Shown here piece by piece: positions 59,527 to 64,000 of a stretch of DNA of 64,000 bases. Origin of the DNA: Methanomassiliicoccales archaeon (GTDB taxonomy: Archaea > Thermoplasmatota > Thermoplasmata > Methanomassiliicoccales > UBA472); NCBI GenBank assembly GCA_035527755.1, contig DATKZX010000008.1, forward strand, positions 1-64,000, in the 5' to 3' direction. How positions within the stretch are numbered: position 1 is the first letter of the stretch; each line of letters begins with the position of its first letter. The notes beneath the pieces were generated by a model. That model worked only from the letters and a program-made list of their open reading frames with translations. It made no database searches and had not been told where the DNA came from. A program made the translations under genes and the position numbers.

Positions 59527-59695
59527 GAGGGACCATTGCCTCCTGGGAAATGCGGAGAACCCTGATTTCCAAGTACGTTTCGATCATTGGTCCAAGTTCA
59601 TCCCATTAGAACGACTTCTTTTACTGGAATGGAAAATGTCTCGGAGAAACCTATTAAATCAATAGTGTTCATGCCACTTTGAAAGGAGAATTCCT

Positions 59696-60040
59696 TTGGG
59701 TAAGAAGAAGGTGTCTAATAACCAGGTGAGGGGTATCTCCCGTAAAAGAATGGATATTCTGGTCACCATGTCGGAGAGGGAGGCATTAGCTGGGAACATG
59801 GTCAGGGCTAAACGCTACATGGAGCTGGCCAGACGCATATCCGGGCGGAACAAAGTGCCCATGCCTCTCCGGGCAATGTACTGTCACCGATGTTTTACGC
59901 CTTTAGTCGCCGGTATCAATTGCCGGGTGCGATTAAGGGAAAAGAAAGTATGCACGCACTGTTTAGAGTGCGATTCGATCAAGCGGATCCCGTACATTCG
60001 GGAGATCAAGGAGAGAAGGACATGCCGCCAAGAACAATAA
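59696..60040 (+). CDS. rnp4: Ribonuclease P protein component 4 (Rpp21)
   Basis: 114 residues. A helical N-terminus (ERMDILVTMSEREA-like) is followed by a zinc ribbon with YCHRCFTPL and CTHCLECDSIKRIPY, giving four cysteine ligands. It pairs with Rpp29 to support RNase P RNA catalysis in tRNA 5' processing. TTG start with AAAGGAG seven bases upstream. Overlaps the YhbY gene by 19 bases in the rnp4-yhbY-serS operon. Confidence 0.95.
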   Translation: MGKKKVSNNQVRGISRKRMDILVTMSEREALAGNMVRAKRYMELARRISGRNKVPMPLRAMYCHRCFTPLVAGINCRVRLREKKVCTHCLECDSIKRIPYIREIKERRTCRQEQ

Positions 60041-60318
60041 GGGAAGTAAAGAGGGTGGGGCATGGGTTGCGACCCACCGTGCACGTAGGCAAGGAAGGGA
60101 TTACCGATACTCTTATCGATGAAATAGTGAAACAGATAAAAGGACGCAAGGTGGTCAAGATCAAGCTCCTCCCCAGTGTGGAGGAGGACCGCAAGGTGGT
60201 GGCCATAGAGCTCGCCGATCGCTCCCATTCGGAGTTGATCGATGTCATCGGCCACACCATCCTATTATGCGACCGTCGCTATCTGCAAGGCAAGGGAGAC
60301 ACCAAGCTTACAGAGTGA
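60022..60318 (+). CDS. YhbY/CRM-domain RNA-binding protein
   Basis: 98 residues, one CRM (CRS1-YhbY) domain: LRPTVHVGKEGITDTLIDEIVKQIKGRKVVKIKLL and GHTILLCDRRYLQG. The GxxG loop is KEGIT-like. The family is associated with ribosome or RNase P assembly. ATG 60022 is chosen (MPPRTIREVKRVGHG); an earlier frame lies in rnp4. Four bases separate it from serS. Confidence 0.9.
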   Translation: MPPRTIREVKRVGHGLRPTVHVGKEGITDTLIDEIVKQIKGRKVVKIKLLPSVEEDRKVVAIELADRSHSELIDVIGHTILLCDRRYLQGKGDTKLTE

Positions 60319-60322
60319 TATT

Positions 60323-61585
60323 ATGTTGGACGCCAACGTTATTAGGGGCGACCCTGAGGCCATCCGAAACATGCTTCGCAGCCGTAACTACGGCGACGAA
60401 GTGCTGGACCGATTCTTGGAGATCGACGCTAGTTGGAGGGTCAAGGTGGAAGAAGGCAATCGCCTCAGGAAGATGAGGAACGAAGCTTCTTTACGCATCT
60501 CCAAGCTCAGCGGGGCGGAGAAGACGGAAGCGGTGATGGAAATGAAGGTAGTCTCCTCTCGCATTAGCGAGCTGGATGCCATCATAGCTGAACTGGAAGA
60601 GCAGAAGAACGAATCCATACTGCTTTTTCCCAACATTCCTCATATCTCAGTACCGATTGGCGACAGTTACGAGAAGAACATCGTGGTGTCCGAGAACGGG
60701 AAGGAAAGAAAATTCGATTTCCCGCTGAAGGACCACATAGCACTAGGCGAGGATCTGGACATTATAGATTTTCAGAGAGGAGTGAAGATCGCTGGTAGCG
60801 GCTTCTTCGTCCTGAAAGGGGACGGAGCTCGCATGGAACGGGCGCTGATCAATTACATGCTGGACCTGCATCACGGGCAAGGATACACCGAGATCTTTCC
60901 TCCGGTGATGGTCAATCGGGCCGCGGTCATCGGAACTGGTCAGTACCCCAAGATGAAGGACGACATGTATTGGTGCGAGAGGGACGATCTTTGGCTAAAC
61001 CCGACCGCCGAGGTCCCGGTCACCAACATGCTGCAGGACGATATTCTGGCAAAGGGTGACCTCCCCATCTATTACACCGCTTATCTGCCCTCTTTCCGCA
61101 GGGAGGCCGGCCGACACGCGGAGATGAAGGGAATGATCCGGGTACATGAGTTCAACAAGGTGGAGTTGGTCAAGTTCGTTCTACCCGATGGTTCCTACCA
61201 AGAACTGGAAAGCCTGGTGAACGACGCACAGGACGTACTGCGCGGATTGGAGCTTCCCTTCCGTACTTTGCTGCTATGCACCGGGGACATGGGTTTCGCT
61301 TCGGCCAAGACCTACGACCTAGAGGCGTACGCTCCAGGGACCGGTAGCTGGTTGGAGGTATCCTCATGCAGTTGCTTCACTGATTTCCAGGCCCGCCGTG
61401 CTCGGATCAAGTACCGGCCGGAACAGCATCTGAAGAGCGAGTTCGTACACACCCTCAACGGTTCCGGACTGGCATTGCCTCGAACCATGGTGTCTATAAT
61501 GGAGAACTATCAGGACCGCGCAGGCCACATACGTATCCCAGATGTGTTAAGGCCTTACATGCAAGGGCAAGAAATAATAGAATAG
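60323..61585 (+). CDS. serS: Seryl-tRNA synthetase
   Basis: Class II enzyme charging tRNA-Ser; the bacterial-like form, not the methanogen-specific rare one. The N-terminal coiled-coil arm (residues 30-100) contacts the long variable arm. Motif 2 is FRREAGRHAEMKGMIRVHEFNKVE and motif 3 GSGLALPRTMVSIMENYQ. ATG 60323 gives 420 residues, the usual length. Last gene of rnp4-yhbY-serS; ends in TAG. Confidence 0.96.
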   Translation: MLDANVIRGDPEAIRNMLRSRNYGDEVLDRFLEIDASWRVKVEEGNRLRKMRNEASLRISKLSGAEKTEAVMEMKVVSSRISELDAIIAELEEQKNESILLFPNIPHISVPIGDSYEKNIVVSENGKERKFDFPLKDHIALGEDLDIIDFQRGVKIAGSGFFVLKGDGARMERALINYMLDLHHGQGYTEIFPPVMVNRAAVIGTGQYPKMKDDMYWCERDDLWLNPTAEVPVTNMLQDDILAKGDLPIYYTAYLPSFRREAGRHAEMKGMIRVHEFNKVELVKFVLPDGSYQELESLVNDAQDVLRGLELPFRTLLLCTGDMGFASAKTYDLEAYAPGTGSWLEVSSCSCFTDFQARRARIKYRPEQHLKSEFVHTLNGSGLALPRTMVSIMENYQDRAGHIRIPDVLRPYMQGQEIIE

Positions 61586-61604
61586 AAGAGTAAACGGTTT
61601 AAAA

Positions 61605-61619
61605 ACGGCTGGTAGCCGT
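61605..61619. terminator. Hairpin terminator between convergent serS and the acidic-protein gene
   Basis: ACGGCT-GGT-AGCCGT is a perfect six-bp stem. On the plus strand CTTACTTTTTC follows; on the other strand TTTTTAAACC follows. It suits bidirectional termination between the two convergent genes, 20 bases after serS. Confidence 0.6.
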
Positions 61620-61620
61620 C

Positions 61621-61887
61621 TTACTTTTTCGCCTTTTTGGGCGCAGCCTTCGCGGGCTTCTCTTCTGCTTCCGCCTCTTCCTCAACCTCTTCGCCCTCTA
61701 CTTCCTCTCCTTCTTCCGTCTCTTCATATCCTAGGAAGTCAAAGAGATCCTCTTCTAGGCCCTTCAACACTTCAACGGCCTCTTCCTGTTCGCCTTCCTC
61801 AAGAAGGTCGATGACCAGGGTTACCTGGTCTAAGAAATCCTCCAGGGTGCAGTCGAGCTCCTCAATTAGATCGTTCAGGCTAACCAT
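61621..61887 (-). CDS. Acidic protein with Lys/Ala-rich tail
   Basis: 88 residues. The N-terminal helical part (SLNDLIEELDCTLEDFLDQV) contains one Cys. It is followed by a long Glu run (residues ~45-70) and the tail KPAKAAPKKAKK. ATG 61887 has GAGGT eight bases before it. The Glu-rich middle and basic tail resemble disordered linkers of ribosome- or chromatin-associated proteins. Not recognised as a family. Confidence 0.6.
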   Translation of the reverse strand: MVSLNDLIEELDCTLEDFLDQVTLVIDLLEEGEQEEAVEVLKGLEEDLFDFLGYEETEEGEEVEGEEVEEEAEAEEKPAKAAPKKAKK

Positions 61888-62058
61888 GTTTATTACCTCA
61901 AAATCCAATATCATTTGCCCCTAGATAAGACATGGGGTATCATACTTAGACAACGGGCGATGCTGGGACCTCCTATCGAACCATAAAATCACACATCCAG
62001 GTACTCTCCCGACGAGTTTTTTCTAGTCCATTCGTCATCATTCCCGGGACATCATCGA

Positions 62059-64000
62059 TCATGTGACCATCTCGTGAACGCTCGCTCTGCATATCCAAAT
62101 GTCAACCATACTTGTCGATGGCACCTGTAACATGGGCAGAGCGTAACCGGGGACTCCGCATATGGCAACTCCTCCTTGCAACCCCCAACCAGCGCTTCTT
62201 TCACCGAACAATACGTTCAAGGAGGCCAGATTCGCCTGGATGGATGTGACGTATTGCACCTCCAAATTCAACCCGGGAACTGAAACAATATCCGGCAGAC
62301 CCACCGAACAGAAAGTGGATATGCCGACCCAGATATCATCATTTGATGGGGGTTCGATACCCACGACCCGAAAGGGGTTCCCGAATCCGTGGATCAAAGA
62401 TGCGGTGGAACGGCCAAGACGTTCCAACATCTCTCCCAAGGTGCCGCAATGCACTGAAAGGTCCATGCGCAGTCCCGTCTTCATCGCCGATGTATAATCG
62501 TTCACGCTCACCTCCACAAACAGGCCCATTTCCACTTCCCTTTCCAATATGTCGGCGGCCAAACGTTCTATGATGTGCAGAACGGTGCTCGATAGCGTAT
62601 CAGCGAGGGTCTCCATGGACGGTTCCCCGGAAGAAAGCTGGGATATCGATTCGGTCACTGCTGAAACGAAAGCCTGTTCAAACGTGGTGAGGTCGAGGCG
62701 TGTGAACGGGTCCTTGCCGTTACTACGACCCTCCGTACCTTCCCGGAACTCCCAGCGGTCGGTACCGTCCTGAGTTCTCTGCCAGGTACGCTCATCGTTC
62801 CAATAGTCCGTGGCGAACGGAGTGCTATCGATCCTTCGTCCGTTTTGGTCCCGAAGGACGATGCTTTCCTCCGCTGGGAAACCGTTGGCTTGATTGTCCA
62901 GGGCCTGACCCTTGAAATAGTATACAAATCGGCCGTGGGGGGCGAGGACCGCATCCCCTATAGACCCCAATGCCTGTGCCCCGTGGGATGTCTGGAGGGT
63001 CCATCCTGCTAGATTGATCATCTCATCGGTCGGGTTGTACAGTTCCACCCATTCTCTCCCGTAGTCCTCCCCCATTGGATTGAGTTCATACTCGTTGATG
63101 ACCGGTGAGTCACACCTTCCATCTAGCATTTTCACATACACTCCCGCATCCACGCTCCCTTTTAATCCTGGTAAGGGAAGCGGTATGTTGGACAGAAGAG
63201 CGCTCACGCCCGGGATGTCCGAAAGTGCAAAGGACAGTTCTTGATAGCTAACGATCTCAGGCATTGTCAGCTCAATACAGGCGCCCCTCACGATACCCCT
63301 GACCTCCACCATGTGACGAAAGACGTCCATGAACGGGTCCAGCACAATATGTACGGACCAATCTTCGGCGTTCAGGGAGGCGTTGCTTAGGAAACCGAAC
63401 CCGAACGATCCTTTGATCAGACGGGAGGTGACGGAAATAGAACATTCCCCCACTCGATAAGAGAGGGAGAAAGAGGCAGGGATGCTAACATCTTGGAAGG
63501 CCATATCCGTGGGATCGGTCCTGATGACCAGGTCGAGCCCGAACAAATTAAGGCGGCATGTCCGTTCACCCAAGAGACCGGCTGCGGCCTCGACCGCATT
63601 GGCCGTTGGACCGAGGACCACAGCGCGGACGAACTGCTGCACCTTTTCAACCAGTTCCTGAAGATAATTTGATAGAGCATCAAGAATTTTTGTCCCCATG
63701 TCCAATAGACGTTTCACCGCGTTCTCGAGAAGGCGATATACCTTTTGCAGCCCAGAGGACACCGCTTCGATCCCGTCCAATAGCGGCCGGAATATCTTTT
63801 CCAAGATCGTGGCAACGTCACCGATGAGCGTGTTGGTATTTTGGTAATGCACACCTAACAATGGTTGCCCGGAAAGGATGGAGATCGTTTGATAAATCGT
63901 CAGAGGGACCTGTCCCTCGAGGGTCAGTGGCATGCTCGCCCCGAGATCACCACCGGGGGATAGTTTGATGCCGACATTGCCTGAGCAAACCAGTCCCCAG
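62059..64000 (-). CDS. Lamin-tail-domain protein (5' end outside window)
   Basis: The frame runs to the window edge (WGLVCSGNVGIKLSPGG precedes the first internal ATG at 63933), so the gene starts beyond 64000. Its visible N-terminal region is helical (ATILEKIFRPLLDGIEAVSSGL). The centre is a beta-rich stretch, followed by a lamin-tail domain at about residues 290-390 from ATG 63933 (VINEYELNPMGEDYGREWVELYNPTDEMINLAGWTL...). A further part of unknown fold closes it. No signal peptide can be assessed. LTD proteins of archaea are mostly secreted or surface nucleic-acid/structure-associated proteins; the role here is unknown. Confidence 0.75.
   Translation of the reverse strand, partial: WGLVCSGNVGIKLSPGGDLGASMPLTLEGQVPLTIYQTISILSGQPLLGVHYQNTNTLIGDVATILEKIFRPLLDGIEAVSSGLQKVYRLLENAVKRLLDMGTKILDALSNYLQELVEKVQQFVRAVVLGPTANAVEAAAGLLGERTCRLNLFGLDLVIRTDPTDMAFQDVSIPASFSLSYRVGECSISVTSRLIKGSFGFGFLSNASLNAEDWSVHIVLDPFMDVFRHMVEVRGIVRGACIELTMPEIVSYQELSFALSDIPGVSALLSNIPLPLPGLKGSVDAGVYVKMLDGRCDSPVINEYELNPMGEDYGREWVELYNPTDEMINLAGWTLQTSHGAQALGSIGDAVLAPHGRFVYYFKGQALDNQANGFPAEESIVLRDQNGRRIDSTPFATDYWNDERTWQRTQDGTDRWEFREGTEGRSNGKDPFTRLDLTTFEQAFVSAVTESISQLSSGEPSMETLADTLSSTVLHIIERLAADILEREVEMGLFVEVSVNDYTSAMKTGLRMDLSVHCGTLGEMLERLGRSTASLIHGFGNPFRVVGIEPPSNDDIWVGISTFCSVGLPDIVSVPGLNLEVQYVTSIQANLASLNVLFGERSAGWGLQGGVAICGVPGYALPMLQVPSTSMVDIWICRASVHEMVT

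Overview
The window is archaeal and looks like a member of the Thermoplasmatota close to the Methanomassiliicoccales. Seen directly: aRF1 with NIKS and GGQ, ribosomal proteins S3Ae, L37e and L41e, LSm, RNase P component 4, DTD2-type D-aminoacyl-tRNA deacylase, archaeal UMP kinase, pyruvoyl arginine decarboxylase, introns at position 37/38 in three tRNAs, and TATA boxes at leaderless distance from several starts. Heterodisulfide reductase HdrC/HdrB, a corrinoid protein with a UroD-type methyltransferase, and a CbiMNQO cobalt transporter point to a methyl-corrinoid metabolism. The genus is inference; no 16S, mcr or pyl gene lies here.

Layout. 1-2863: 3' part of a PKD/CARDB surface protein. 2.9-14 kb: translation block (lipoate ligase, GNAT, ArgRS, aRF1, UMP kinase, DTD2, PheRS alpha, TrmO, TrpRS) with a TPR regulator. 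14-18.4 kb: DUF1638 gene, a Fur-family repressor with a perfect 7-1-7 palindrome at its start, and cbiMNQO. 18.4-24.6 kb: HyuA-type ASKHA protein, two DGC-type cysteine proteins, a zinc ribbon, an unknown protein, a CobW-type GTPase, a UroD-type methyltransferase and its corrinoid protein. 24.8-36 kb: frameshifted rhodanese, GlcD-like flavoprotein, M50 protease, PAPS-reductase/ferredoxin fusion, PrsW-like protease, transglutaminase-like protein, arginine decarboxylase, Ras-like GTPase with a V4R-DUF835 partner, PAC2 and M16 proteins. 36-39 kb: LysR-like regulator and hdrCB. 39-47.5 kb: rps3ae, intron-containing tRNA-Met, ArsA-type ATPase, CBS, AMMECR1, dihydroorotase, LSm-L37e-PurF.

47.5-52.0 kb is an AT-rich integration hotspot behind tRNA-Ala(GGC). 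It carries at least three decayed copies of a tyrosine-integrase/att module, and its cargo includes a tautomerase, a small zinc ribbon, a Fic protein and a cysteine synthase. 52-56.3 kb: phosphatase, Rieske protein, two tandem amidohydrolases, nitroreductase. 56.3-61.6 kb: tRNA-Arg with intron, the 35-residue rpl41e, tRNA-Trp whose 99-nt intron carries a C/D-box guide for its own exons, a receiver-PAS protein, an MFS transporter, rnp4-yhbY-serS. The window ends inside a lamin-tail-domain protein that runs off the right edge.

How it fits together: cobalt uptake under a metal-responsive repressor would feed the corrinoid protein/methyltransferase pair. The HyuA-DGC-CobW neighbourhood is the best candidate in the window for an undescribed corrinoid- or metal-maturation module. 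HdrCB would take part in the disposal of CoM-S-S-CoB.
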